The notes below the pieces were generated by a model. It saw only the letters and a program-made list of their open reading frames with translations. It did no database searches and was not told where the DNA came from. Shown piece after piece: positions 33,656-45,879 of a DNA stretch of 64,000 nucleotides; the first letter of the stretch is position 1; every line of letters starts with the position of its first letter. The translations under genes and the position numbers were made by a program. The stretch is taken from the NCBI GenBank assembly GCA_015956445.1, contig WIUZ02000018.1, forward strand, positions 310,001 to 374,000, in the 5' to 3' direction. The DNA is from Thelephora terrestris. Lineage: Eukaryota; Basidiomycota; Agaricomycetes; Thelephorales; Thelephoraceae.

Positions 33656-35599
33656 ATCGCAACGGGGTGTGGTGTTGTCGATAAGGAACAGCGTGAGGGT
33701 CAAACAAGTCGAGGTGGATTAAAGCCGGGACCCTGTAGAAAAGGGGGGAGATGTAGGAGAGGAGAAGTGGCCAGCAACAGGTCGTTTTAAACTGACGCAC
33801 AGGGAACCCAGAGGGCAGGCGCTTTCGGGAAACATTACGCCCGCGGGATTAGTTTCCCGGTGATTCGGATGATCGCAGTAAAGATAGCTCGTGGTTCTAT
33901 TCTTGATTTTCTCTCTCAGCTCTCTAAAGGAACCGAGTTTTCTTTTGATGGCGAAGAGCGAGGCGCGTGTAAGCAAGATTCGACCCGCACCAAAATGTAC
34001 AGCTCGCTCGCGCAGCATTTTGTGAAATTCCGACTTGCGAGGTTGCGGTGAACGAGTCCGTAGTACGCGACGGGGAACGATTGAAAGCGTGTTACGCTTC
34101 TCAGATCCAGTTTTGCGCCCATCTGTCCAATGGAAGGTATGTGTGACAGTCAACGTCCGGGGCTTGCTGCTTCTGCGATTCCCTGTCCCGTTTGGCGGTA
34201 CCAGGGTTAGACACTCGGGTCTCGAATACAGCCCCCTCCGTGGCCGATATTTGCTTTGGTGGACGGGGCCGTTGAGGGCCGTGTAATGTCAGCACACGTG
34301 TGCCAGAAAGGATACTGGCGAAGCCGAGGAGCTGCGTGACTCAGCCACGTCTCGTCATCGCCTCACGTTCGCCCCGCTTCGGGTTCACGTGTGCTCTTTC
34401 CCTCCATACTCAAGATCAAAGAAATGCGTCAACGTAAGTATATGGGACTGCGCCGTGGTCATTGTCCAGGGCGCATTCATCTGACCTGGGAATTGTGACT
34501 TCCCGCGGTTGTAAATCTTGTGATCGTCGTTCGTTTTTACAGTGCCCCTTGCGCTGCGTATCTTCTCACTCTATCGGTGGGAGGAAACGTGGTCTCTCGC
34601 AGCACGTCCCAGCGGCCAAGACTTTCCCTTGTTGGATACTGATTTCTGGGAGGCTTCCACTGTGCAATTTTGGTGAGCATCGCCCGTATGCATACTTGGC
34701 GCATGGGAGCGCAGGTAGGTGTCAATTTACACTCCTACCTGACAAATCACAGGAAGGCGCTTTATTCGAGTACCTGGGGATCCCATGATCCGCCCTGAAA
34801 ATCACCTCCAATCTACTGGCATGCACAAGAGCAAGATCCACAGCAGAAGACGGTCTTTCACCTATCCCCCCCATCATCAGCAAAACCGTTTGCCCTTCGA
34901 AGATCGTTGAAGACGCGAAAGTGTCAAAAGTGGTAAAAGCTTCATGCCGTTTTTGAAGATCATTGAAGACCAGGCTCAACTTAAAAAGACCATCAAAGTG
35001 GGCAGAAAGACGTGATAAAGTGAACAAAAAGTTGGGTTAGAGCCGCTTACTTTACTCGCTTTAAACGATTCAGATTGGCTGCACTTTTGGGGCATTGTAG
35101 GGAAAGGATTATATTGCTCAATTAACTATCTACAACTAACTACGAGGTACATTTGAAGGGGAAAAGAGGCAAGGTTTGTACAGTGGGGAGAAGGACAAAC
35201 ACCCACTGAAGTAAAGGGCAGTGACATGAACATGACCGCCACATCAAACTGTGCAGTTGTTAGTTTGTGATGATAAACAGGGGTAGGATGACACGTACCA
35301 GGCAACAATTAGAATGACTTCATATGCAGGAGAATGAGAGGCAGAAAATTTGTCGTGGCTGGACCCACAATGGTGATGGAATCTCGATGTGGGTTGGGTG
35401 GTGACGTTGAACGTTGAACAGAGAAACCTTGGAAGTTGAGTACTTGAGTGTTGAATGCAGTGAGGACGATGGGTGAGACAGAGAAGATGCAAGGACCTGA
35501 GAGGGCACGAGTGTTGTGTTTAAGTGTCACCATGGCAAAGTTTCCGCACGCAGGGTGACATGCCTCCATTCTCTGGAGTACTCGTTGGCAATGTTCCCT
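33656..35599. other. Gene-poor region
   Basis: Nearly 2 kb without a supportable gene. Several frames of 60-140 codons are open on both strands but none shows a domain, paralogue or plausible splicing. No tRNA or structured repeat was noticed. Confidence 0.35.
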
Positions 35600-36500
35600 A
35601 CGTCCCTTTCCCCTGGGATGCTTCGCGACATTTCGCGACATTTCTATACTCTCTATACCTCCCTACCCCTCCCTATGCATCCCTATACTTCCCTACATAC
35701 CCGTATATCTCCCTTCACCTCACTACTCCCTCCCCTATACTAACCTACTTGTCCCGATGCTTCGCGACTTTCCCGATGTTTTGGGTATCCTCTCTATCTC
35801 TCGCTACCCCCCCCCCCCCGGCCTCCCTATATCCCTCCCAACACTACACCATTCGCGACTCCTCCCTATATCTTCTCCCGACTTCCCTATACCTTCGCAA
35901 TATCTCCCTACACCATTCCCCTTGATCTCTCAATCCCTATGCTCGATCATTCCCTTTTGGTTCATTTCTCAACCACATCTCTTTCCTTGGTCGTTCCCTT
36001 CGATCCCTCGCCCTCCCTATGTCATAGACTCGTCATTAGGTCTTTTGACATCATTTGGTTCGTTCCCTCTTGCTTCCTACGTTCTCAGAGCCTCCTAGAT
36101 TAGTATATAAGCCTCTGTATTCGATAGACTCACGGGAGACCAATCCAGGGGACTGATTCCCATGTTTTCCTCTCCCTATCATTCTCCTCTTGTCGTCGTC
36201 ATCTCCCTATAGTCTCCTGCGTCTTCCCTATCGTTCTCATTGTCATACCTGCGTCCCTGCGTTCTCGTCGTTGTCTCTAGTGTCCTGTCGTCATCCCAAA
36301 GATCCCGACCTCCCGAAGTTCTCATTGTCGTCCCGAAGTTTTCCCTCGTCGTTCCTTTGCCTGTTTCATTGATTCCCTTCTGTTATCTTTAGTTATCTTT
36401 AGTTCCCTCTTGATATCTACATCTCCATACACATCCCAACGTTCCCGACGTTCCCGACGTTTCACTACATTTCCCTACAGTTCTCTACGTGTCCCTACGG
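35600..36500 (+). repeat. Pyrimidine-rich degenerate TCCCTA-type tract
   Basis: For about 900 bases the plus strand is strongly enriched in C and T, with many variants of CTCCCTA, TCCCTAT and TTCCCTAC at irregular spacing. It also contains two adjacent GCGACATTTC units near 35625 and a run of C at about 35807. The open frames through it are artefacts of base composition. The unit resembles, but does not equal, the fungal telomere complement CCCTAA. It may be a degenerate minisatellite or a region under replication-strand or methylation bias. Confidence 0.5.
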
Positions 36501-38125
36501 AGCTAGGAGGCATCGTACGATCAAGGACCACCTTCATCGACGTTGACAGGGCACCCCATCTTCTCCCCATCGGATCTTAGCCCACATAGCCCCTGTTCAA
36601 CGGACCCTTGCGTCAAAATCCTCCCCGCTCGCTTTTCCACTTTGAGCTTGTGACACTTTGGCCCACTTTTGGCCACTTTTGGGGACTCTTCGCCAGTAGA
36701 GCAGCTGTGAACCCTACATTTGATCACTTTTTACACTTTGGCACACTTTCCCACTTTTCAAAAAAAACTGTTTTGCTGATGATTCGATCTCGCTCTTCGG
36801 CCTAGATACTGGGATACCGCGGCCACATCATCCATGGGCCCGGCCCTCTTCAGTGTGTCACCTTATCCAGAACTGTGATCATGATGAGTACAGCTTGGTG
36901 CCATTGGCCGTAGGTGGGGGTTATATCAATGCAAGAGCCCACTGAATAGCTAGCATTCAATATCCTCCATGACCTCTTACATATCGACACTGAGCGGCTG
37001 ACCAGCGTTTGTTGCTTCCCATGTACAGGTGTTAATGGCGATTGAATTGCTCGCTCATGTGTTTTCCATCTCCAAACATTGGATCTATATCCCTTTTCAT
37101 AGCTTTGTGTTGTCGGTGTTGGGCTGTTCACTGTGGCTGGACTCTGAGGTGCTGACCTTTGAGAGTCTGGATGCTGGTGTTCCCACAGCTGTAGCTTGCC
37201 AGTAAGTGTCAGGGCCACTCTTCGCCCTTCAGGTACCAGTGCTGTTGGTGAGTCGCAACTCCAACCAACAAGAAACAATGGGGCAAAGGGGGAACGACTT
37301 CCCTATATCCACCCAAAGTCTACGTGGTCCAAAACGCGATGGACGAGCGTTCTCCGGTAGATTGTCCGAATTCACAGCAGGAGTGCCGAGCCTCTATCAG
37401 ATCAATCCCTATTGTCTTCTGAGGGCAGAGATAAGAGCCCGAGGATGGCACCTCAAACTGGTGCTTGATCAAGAGAGCGGCGAGGAACTCCTTTTCGTAA
37501 GCGCGTTCGCCGATTCTTGACACAAGGCTGAGAGAGAGAGGAGAGCGAACGTGTTCAGAGAGTTACTCGATAAGCTCTTCAGTGGCCTACAGCAAATACA
37601 CTGATGCTGCAAGGAGAAGAGGACTTCCCGAGATATCAAAGATGGGGAGTCCTCAGCTACTCTACTGGTACCTATATAGGAGAGTGGCTGGGACAGAGAT
37701 AACCCTATCTAATAATAACTCAGAGTAAAGAAGGGCCGAGAGTAAGCTGGAACAGTAAGCGGCCCGGGTTGTAGAATAGAAATGATAAAGGAATGACTAA
37801 TGGGTCAGGGTTCGTGAGAGAATAAGAAAGGGGTCATGACGTCGTGTGGGAAAGGAATGACAAAGGATAATATCACATGTGAGGACGAACCAATGAGAGG
37901 ACGACGCGTCAGCTCGTTCGATCAGGACAACAGAAGACCGAGTGGGGCGTGAATGTCGAGGGCAAATGTATGAGGGATCTAGACCGGTGGAACGATGGTC
38001 CGGTCCAATGGCGAATAGGACGCGAGCGCTGTTGATGGTCGAATAAAGCGTAGTGCGAACCGGCCGTTGGATCCATCAGACTCCCTTCTTCTCAGACCAA
38101 CGATCCCACCAACCAACTACTCATC
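36501..38125. other. Gene-poor region upstream of the interrupted gene
   Basis: No gene could be supported. Short direct repeats such as CACTTTTGG and ACACTTT occur near 36650-36750. A purine-rich stretch (GAGAGAGAGAGGAGAGCGAA) lies near 37530, and a TATATAGG near 37670 could be a promoter element for the gene at 38126. The frame at 36850-37278 (minus) has no recognisable family. Confidence 0.35.
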
Positions 38126-41100
38126 ATGCCCATGATCCCCGACCGTGTCTTCCGTGCTGAGAACAGCACTGCTACCATCGAATCTGCCGACCCGTGTTCC
38201 GTGCAGAACAAGGGTTACTTCCTACCGAACGCCAATGTGGCGTACCCCAGTTATCGCGAGGTGCGATGTCATGTGTCGCCGTCTTGCTGGCAACAACTGA
38301 CATCGCATTGTAGATCTTCGCGGTTGCCGATAAGGTGGATGCTCGACAACTGGAGGCAATGATTGCCAAGCCTCCCAGCTATCTGACCATGGACGACGAG
38401 TTGTGGTATCACAACTTGATTGATCACAAGCTGCAGGAGTCGATGCGAGGGGTAACGTTCAACACACTGGGGGCAAGGGGTCAAATACTCAGTGGGTACA
38501 TGCTGAACACATTGTGATTACAGTCAACAAGTGATCACAATGTGCCCAGTGGGGGAAATTTGAATACATTCAAAATGTGCCTGGCCATGTGAGTCCAATG
38601 TGCCCAGTAGGCACATTTTGATTGCAATCACAATGTACCCATCAATGTGATCTCAATGTGCCCACTGGGGACATTTTGATTGCGATCACAATGTACACAT
38701 CAATGTGATCTCAATGTGCCTGCTGTGCACATTTTAATTTATTTCACAATGTTCCCATCAATGTGTTCCCAATGTACCCAGCTCATTACATAATAGTTTC
38801 TTTCACAATGTTGTCCACAATGTGTCCAGCATGTGGCTAAGCCACTCATTTAAAATTCTTTCACAAAGTATCCAGTGATGTGTCTAGAATGTGTACAGCC
38901 ATACACATAGTGATTTCTTTGAAAGTTCATGGTGAAATTGAACAATATTGAGATTGCATTGTGATTACTTCAAAAAGAACCCCCTGGGGACATTATGGAC
39001 ACATCACTGGATAATCTTTGAAAGAATTTTGAATGAGTGGCTCAGCCACATGCTGGACACATTGTGGACAACATTGTGAAAGAAACTATTATGTAATGAG
39101 CTGGGTACATTGGGAACACATTGATGGGAACATTGTGAAATAAATTAAAATGTGCACAGCAGGCACATTGAGATCACATTGATGTGTACATTGTGATCGC
39201 AATCAAAATGTCCCCAGTGGGCACATTGAGATCACATTGATGGGTACATTGTGATTGCAATCAAAATGTGCCTACTGGGCACATTGGACTCACATGGCCA
39301 GGCACATTTTGAATGTATTCAAATTTCCCCCACTGGGCACATTGTGATCACTTGTTGACTGTAATCACAATGTGTTCAGCATGTACCCACCGGGTATTTG
39401 ACCCCTTGCCCCCAGTGACATAGAGTTGCGCATGCCGTATGAGACTCCTGTGGCTTTGTCGTTGTGGGGTCTTCTGCGGATGGGGATCTACGATCTGGGG
39501 AATGGAGAAGGAAGGTGGCCTGGAGCGACTCGCTCCCAACACTATACAGCAGCCGTTGGTCACCGCCTTTGGTTCCTATTGAGGACGGAACAGAAAGCGG
39601 TGAGTCGGTCTGTGCATCCCGCTTGTGGGATAACACTGATGGACTTGTAGAATGAGCAGCTGAAACGCGAGGTGAAGGAAGCGAAGGATGACGCCCGTAG
39701 GATGTACTCGGAGGCGTTGGACATGAAGAAGACGCTCCTGTTGATGAACGATACGCTTCGCGTGACGTTTGAGAGCAAGATGTTGGCGATGCGAGAGGAA
39801 CACAACCGGTTGGTTGAGTCGCTAAAGGAAAGGGATGACACCATCCAACGAGACCTGATCGAGGTCGATCGACGGCTCAACCGTCATACACTGGGGGCAA
39901 GGGGTCACTTACCCAGCAATTACATTGTGATTACATTGTGATTTTTTAGACAATGTGTCCAGCCTGTAGCCATGAGGTACATGCTGAGTTCTTTTACAAA
40001 GTACCTATCAATGTGACCACAATGTGGCCAGTGGGTCCATCTTGATCACTTTTACAAAGTACCCATCAATTCGATCACAATGTGCCCTGTGGGTCCATGC
40101 AGGATACATTGTAAAAGTATCCATCAAAGTGGCCACTGGGCACTTTGTGAAAGAAACCCCTGGGTTCTTTCACAATTTTGCCTACAATGTGTCCAGCATA
40201 CCCTTGAGCCACTCATTGAGAGTTCTTTCATAAAGTATCCAGCAATATGTCCACAAAGTATCCAACCAGATACTCAATGGTTTCTTTGAGAGTTTGTTAT
40301 GAAATCCAACCACATTGAGAGTTCATTGTGAAAACATTGAAAAGAACCCCCTGGGGACATTGTGGTCACATTGCTGGGTACTTTTTGAAAGAACTCTTAA
40401 TGAGTGGCTCAAGGGTATGCTGGACACATTGTAGGCAAAATTGTGAAAGAACCCAGGGGTTTCTTTCACAAAGTGCCCAGTGGCCACTTTGATGGATACT
40501 TTTACAATGTATCCTGCATGGACCCACAGGGCACATTGTGATCGAATTGATGGGTACTTTGTAAAAGTGATCAAGATGGACCCACTGGCCACATTGTGGT
40601 CACATTGATAGGTACTTTGTAAAAGAACTCAGCATGTACCTCATGGCTACAGGCTGGACACATTGTCTAAAAAATCACAATGTAATCACAATGTAATTGC
40701 TGGGTAAGTGACCCCTTGCCCCCAGTGATAGGAGGGCTCTGAATGAGCTCGACACCAAGGTCGGTGCGACTTCTCCTGGTCTTCATCCAAGAGAGCTCAC
40801 GCCACTCCTAGGTTGACACGTTGGATGACGCCTTGCTGTTGCTGGGCGCTCGGGTCGAATCGATGAGTGAGCGGTTGTGCCACTGCCGTACTCGTTCGGT
40901 GGCTGCGGTTTGCGACGAGTCCGAAGACGAGTTGATTCCGGATCGGATGGCTTCCCCAATAGGTGGGATGTCGGTCGACATATTTGGCTTGTCCACTGAC
41001 ATCCTTTTTAGCCTCCGATGGTTCGTACCGTACACCGGCGCATACTGATGGCGGGGAAGAGGTCGTCCGCGAGACGTCTGAGGAGACGGTCGTGAACCCG

Positions 41101-41674
41101 GTTAGCAGTTCTCCCGAGTTGGAGTACGCGGGGGAGAACGAAGTGGCTGTTCCGGTTCCGCCTCCGTCGATCTCGCCGGTGCGTGGGCAACGTTCTATCC
41201 GTGCTCGTTGATGGGTTCCTTATCGTGGGGCACTTCGTCCAGCGCATCGCATGCGTCCCAGTAATCCCAACGCTGTCCGCCAGGGTGGAGACATTGAATC
41301 CACCGTCCTATTCCGATGTGACGATGCTACAGTGTCGCGTGGATCGCGGCGAGCTGATTCCGGTGGAGTCCGTCGACGTGAACGGCTTAACCGACCTTAC
41401 GCTCTTGTCGGTCCAACGTGCAGCGGAGGCCGTTCGCCTGGTGGCTCAACTGACCGAGAGAGTGGAGGGTTGGTCAGTCCGGAGGACTCTGGATCAGACT
41501 ACGGTCGATTCAGCGAGGAACCGCCTGCGCGCCGAAGTTCAGCTGGCCGTAGCTCATCGTCTGGAGGAAGCTCGGGTCGTCGAGATGGTCGACGAGGAAA
41601 TCGTCAAGAGTGCCTCGGAGGGGACGGAGGAGGAGATTGCCAGTGCTGAGGAGTACTGGCAGACCAGGTCTTGA
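38126..41674 (+). CDS. Unknown coiled-coil protein gene split by two foldback elements
   Basis: Exons can be followed from the ATG at 38126 (MPMIPDRVFRAENSTATIES, NKGYFLPNANVAYPSYRE) over a 53-nt intron. They continue into IFAVADKVDARQLEAMIAKP, then LTMDDELWYHNLIDHKLQES. After foldback element 1 coding resumes as LRMPYETPVALSLWGLLRMG, then HRLWFLLRTEQKA. Another intron leads into a charged coiled coil (LKREVKEAKDDARRMYSEAL to DLIEVDRRLNRH). After element 2 it continues RRALNELDTKVGATSP, LDDALLLLGARVESMS, then an acidic, proline-rich region and a C-terminal helical part ending at 41674. Removing element 2 with one copy of its duplication restores an uninterrupted frame. Without a compensating splice the gene is disrupted. 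Function is unknown; it could itself belong to a multicopy family. Confidence 0.55.
38465..39417. mobile_element. Foldback DNA element 1 (CACTA-like, non-autonomous)
   Basis: 953 bp beginning CACTGGGGGCAAGGGGTCA and ending with its reverse complement, flanked by the 3-bp direct repeat ACA (38462-38464 and 39418-39420). Almost the whole element is one inverted repeat: arms of roughly 400 bp are near-perfect mirror images around a central part of about 110 bp near 38890-39000. Each arm is built from sub-repeats rich in CACAATGT/ACATTGTG, like the subterminal repeats of CACTA elements. There is no open frame for a transposase. CACT termini with 3-bp target duplications point to the CACTA (EnSpm/CMC) superfamily; movement would need a transposase supplied elsewhere. 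Confidence 0.8.
39889..40727. mobile_element. Foldback DNA element 2 (same family as element 1)
   Basis: 839 bp with the same 19-bp end sequence CACTGGGGGCAAGGGGTCA in inverted orientation at both ends, flanked by the 3-bp repeat ATA (39886-39888 and 40728-40730). The arms of roughly 380 bp again mirror each other. The central part shares AAAAGAACCCCCTGGGGACA with element 1 in the same orientation. The empty site would read CGTCATAGGAGG, which keeps the host coding frame, so insertion into an exon is directly visible. No coding capacity is seen. Confidence 0.82.
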
Positions 41675-42100
41675 CGACTAGGGTTCGTACGCCTTAGTCC
41701 TCGTCCATAGAGTCTGGGCGGATTCAACTCCGTCGGTTTGGTCGTCTTGTGTCTTCACTATGCGCGCATGTGTAATATCATCTGTGTCCTTGTCTGTGTT
41801 CTTTTGGTGACGTGTGGGTCGTGATAAGAGAAACGGATGAGATAAGAAAAAGGGGTATAGGTAAGGAAAGTAGGCGAAAGTTGGGTGTGAAAAATGGTTC
41901 AAAAAGGGAATAAAATTCAGCACGCTGACAGTAAGCCCCACCTCCCAAATTAATGGACTCTCCATGCACTGTGTTAGGTATGGAAATTCAGTAGTTGGAC
42001 TGAGTGACAATGAAAGGAAAATATATAAAGTTCAGCTGCAGAAATCAATCACAATAACCAGCCAGAGGTTTCCTGAAATGTATGATATAGTCTCCAAATC
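41675..42100. other. Convergent intergenic region
   Basis: About 430 bases between the stop of the interrupted gene and the stop of the NCS1 permease. It contains A-rich stretches and no supportable gene; presumably both 3' untranslated regions. Confidence 0.4.
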
Positions 42101-44455
42101 TCAACACAGCTGTTTCTCAACCTCAACCTCAACCTCTGCCTCAGCTTCACCAACTTGTCCCTCACCTAACCCATGACCCACTTGATCTACCAGGAAAGTC
42201 TCTTTAGCAGGGAATACCAGTGAAACAGCTGTATAAACCCCTGAAGCAACAAAGAACCCAAACAACCAAGCGATATGGAAGAGGTGTGATGCCCTGCCAA
42301 TGTAAATGTCTGGGTTGATGGAGTTAATGAGACCAGGGAGGAGGGGCGGGACTGCCACAACCAGTGCTAGTGCTGCTCGCCAGTTCTGTGCAGAAAAACA
42401 GTGAGTTGGGAATGGTAGCAGTGAGTGTGCACAAAAGCAAAGGTAATATGGTAGGAGCACAAAAAGAGACTAACAATACCATATGTGTACCGGTACCTCC
42501 CATTAGGGTCATACATTGCAGGAACATCTACTTGACATTTGTGGACGAGATAATAATCAGAGATCATGATCCCAGCAAATGGTCCCAAGAACACAGTGTA
42601 TCCACTCATGAAACTGAGGAATCCCTGGACACTGGGCATAGAGTATCATTAGTTGAGCTCACATAGGACAAATAGAAAATTTCCCACCTAGCAAGGATCT
42701 CCCATGGACAAAGAGCCCACCCACCTAAAAATGCACAGATGATTTGTCCCCGCCTGATGTTTATGTATCTGGGCAGGAGGACTGTCATGTCATTTGCCGC
42801 ACTCAATGAGTTGGCAGAACTATGAACCCATCAGTAAAACATCACACAATCCATCACCACCAACACTTATTCAGGGCTGAAACCAAGAAACAAGGACTCA
42901 CATGTTTGTACCCAAAGTGGCCAGAGCGAAAGAGAGGGACATAAAGAATGCAGCAGGACGGTTTGTCCATTGGTCTATGAGATCCAGTGGATTCCACAGT
43001 ATTTTTCCATCATAGAGGATGATTCCTGCACTAGTGACCGCGATGCCGACAAAACCAAAAAAGGTGAACGAGATTGGGATGATGGCAAGTTGAACGTATT
43101 GCCTTTAGAAAATTCTCATGTCAGTGTGTTACCCCCTGCCATCCTTTAGTTGGCAGGAAGCCTTACGATCTCTCATCCCCCGCATATCGCTGAAAAGTCA
43201 CATCGATCAGAAAGCATCCGGGGGCAACTTAATTGGAATAATACCGTAAAATCTGGAATATTCACGGCCAATGTTGCATAAAGCCCAAGTGCTGCATTCA
43301 ATGCCCTCAAATATGCCCAAGAAAATTCGCTTCCCGTCACAGTCGCATGGAGGCTGAAAAGGCCCTTGGACGGAGGGACTGCAACGAACGACCAGATGAG
43401 CAGGGCGAGCCAGGAGGGTGGGACAATGACTGCTTTAACGAGGAATAGCCAGCGGATCTTGTGCGGGGAGACGAGCATAAAGGGAAGTTGAATTGTCCAG
43501 TAGATGAAGTAGCACATGAACCCTGTTGTGGGGCGTTAGGGAATCATGAGGGGGGTAGGAATGCGACCAGCATACCCAAAGTCGTGATGTTTGCACTCTC
43601 AGGAAGATGGTTTGGAACGCGGGTGCGGAGGCCCGGCCAGATCGCCTTTAGTATCTGTCAGACACGAAGAACTTATCAGTAAAGAAAATCGGCGGTGAGC
43701 GTTCCATTCCCACTTGTTCAACGCACTGTGACCCTGGTCAGAGCCATAAGCAAAAATAGAAGTAGTTGCGTGGCCGGTCACGCGTACCGGTGAAGGTTTG
43801 AATACCGAACCAGAACATGGACAGGACGACTCGAGATATGACGCTGAAATAGCTGAACCAGAAACCGAACGAAGACCTGTTGATGATTGGGAAGGCCACG
43901 TGAAGTCTGGCGCCGATAGTCCCGTTGAGGACTATCACAAAAGCGATGATGAGATGTCCAAGAGCTATCGCCGGAAGTGCCTGCCGCCTGGAACAACCGA
44001 CTTAGATCCACTGGAGTCCATCGTTTAGTACTCGAGAACGGTGCGACGCACCAGCTCAACCCGATGGCAAGCATAGAACTCGCTAGTTCGTATACGGGAA
44101 CGTTGGCCGCATCGCTTATCCAATAAGAGACGTAGTTCCAAGTGGTCCAAGTCCTGTAATGCGGAGGAACAGGGTCCATATCCTTGTTACTCCATTTGCT
44201 CGAGGGTGCACAAGTTGAAGGTTCCGGCTCCAAAGACCAATACGACTGCTGGAAATAGGCCGAAAACTTGGGGTTGACCATGGTGGAAGAAGTTCAAGAA
44301 AGAGCGACCCGGGCCGTTATGTATTGAAAGGCTAAATGGAGCCCGAGTGGTTCTTGAAGGTCTTCCATGCAACGGCACGAAGTCGCGGTGTCCGTGAGGT
44401 ACTAATCTATAACCAGCGCCGAACTTGGAGGCTACAGGACGGAGCGAAACCCCAT
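42101..44455 (-). CDS. NCS1-family nucleobase permease (uracil/allantoin type)
   Basis: Multi-exon minus-strand gene for a 12-TM secondary transporter. Typical NCS1 blocks occur in order. WSNKDMDPVPPHYRTWTTWN and VSYWISDAANVPVYELASSM come from about 44190. Next are VIVLNGTIGARLHVAFPIIN and FWFSYFSVISRVVLSMFWFG, then FMCYFIYWTIQLPFMLVSPH and LNAALGLYATLAVNIPDF. SLSAANDMTVLLPRYINIRR, then FLSFMSGYTVFLGPFAGIMI and SDYYLVHKCQVDVPAMY, complete the core. The last exon gives PPLLPGLINSINPDIYIGRA and an acidic tail (EAEAEVEVEVEKQLC) ending at 42101. It likely imports uracil or related compounds by proton symport at the plasma membrane. The 5' end is not resolved; an ATG near 44455 with a following intron is possible. 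A decayed copy lies at 45880-46480. Confidence 0.8.
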
Positions 44456-45879
44456 GCACCACAGTGCAAGTCGCGTGTACTGGAATACGGTATTCAAGCC
44501 TTTTGTCCCGTTTCTATGAACGCGGAACGAAGGTCAACGGAATTTGTTCCTCTTGCTGACATGGCGCGTTGTCGTGTGTGCACGCCCCGCGCTAACACCA
44601 TCCAAATGTAAACAAACATACAACTCAAGTCTCAGTGTTACACATCCCCCTAGGTATCGTCCCCTTCCAAATCGCGTCCTCCTCGCCTCTGAATTCGAGG
44701 CTGGATTCCAGCCTAGTGTTACAAGACCTGACTCTTTGCTACCGACCCCTGACTGACAGCCTCCCATCCTTTCGGCCACCAACACAACATTTCCTTCACC
44801 ATGCTGGGCCTTCAAACGAGGGCCCTTGACGATCTGCGCGGTGCCCTGAGCAAGCTTTCGGACTTCAATCGAACGCTCGCGGCATCGGTGCCCCGCTGGT
44901 TACGGTCGTATGGGTGATCCTCCTCTCTGTGAGCTTATGAAAAAAAGTCGGGGACGGGAAGATGCTGAAGTCTATGATCTTTCCCTGCGTTCGCAGCATG
45001 ATATGTGGTGAGATTCAAGGAGGAGAACACGAGCGCGACGTGCCGGGTTCCTCCCATCCGAAGCATCGGGTCTCTAAGAGCGATGCGAACTTTGGACGAG
45101 TTCCATGACCGCTAGATCACTGAGATGCTCCTCTAAGGCCAGATGACCCACAGCATCGCAAGCGTCTCCCCCATACACCCTTACCGGACTTTTCTCCCCT
45201 CTCTTGGCAGACTGCGGTGTCCTCGAAGAGGATACGAATTCTCCGAAGCTGTAAGGGAGGGAGTTCAACGTGGAGCGAGGCGAGAACTGAGGATACGATT
45301 CCGCTGTCGTATCCTTCTGATCGTGTCGGGAACAGGCCATACCTTTTCTGCCTCGAGTATTATATCGGCCTTCCACGCGGGGACCCTTTCCCTTTCTCGC
45401 CGTCGGAGGAACAACAGAACTCAGAGCGTCCAAGGTGACCCATGCGTTCGTCAGCGTCGACGAGCGTCCCTTACTCGACGAATGAAAGGCCTATCTCTCG
45501 TTCGTTCCCTCTTGCTCTTGCTAAAGATCTTCAACCCCCGCAGATCCCCTCCTCCCGATCATGGAACCCGGGGAGCGACCAGCGTCATACCATGCTTGGT
45601 TGTTTTGGCCCAAGCAAATTAGGAGCAAATCGTTTCAACGCTCGGGCGTTACTACCCCGGGACACCTTGACGGTCTTCGAAATCTAGATGGCACGGGTTG
45701 GCCACGGGGTTTATTCAATTTTCGCGACCGAGATACAAGTCGATTCGCATTACCTGAAGAGGAACCCCGACGGGCCATGAGATTGCGGTCGACACTGGAC
45801 AAAGGCTATCATCGAACGCCTTGACGCGACCCGTCATCTTGAGAGGGCATTTTAACGTGAGGGTGACCGGACCTGAGGG
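44456..45879. other. Intergenic region with weak ORFs
   Basis: No family was recognised. A short frame from the ATG at 44801 gives about 39 codons (LDDLRGALSKLSDFNRTLAA), and overlapping frames at 45074-45433 (minus) and 45143-45622 (plus) are open, but neither has support. It probably contains the NCS1 promoter on its left. Confidence 0.35.

Noticed and set aside
35524-36098. Long plus-strand open frames through the pyrimidine-rich tract
   Set aside because: They arise from biased base composition; the peptides are Ser/Pro/Leu-rich and without domains.
37520-38120. Possible solo LTR upstream of the interrupted gene (purine-rich stretch with a TATATAGG motif)
   Set aside because: No paired terminal repeats, target duplication or retroelement coding region was seen, so a host promoter is the simpler reading.
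38465-40727. CRISPR-like repeat array suggested by many short CACAATGT repeats
   Set aside because: The repeats are parts of inverted arms, not regularly spaced direct repeats, and the window is eukaryotic.
39889-40727. Element 2 as a clean spliced-out intron
   Set aside because: Donor and acceptor candidates at its ends do not give a matching reading phase; direct exon insertion is the better explanation.
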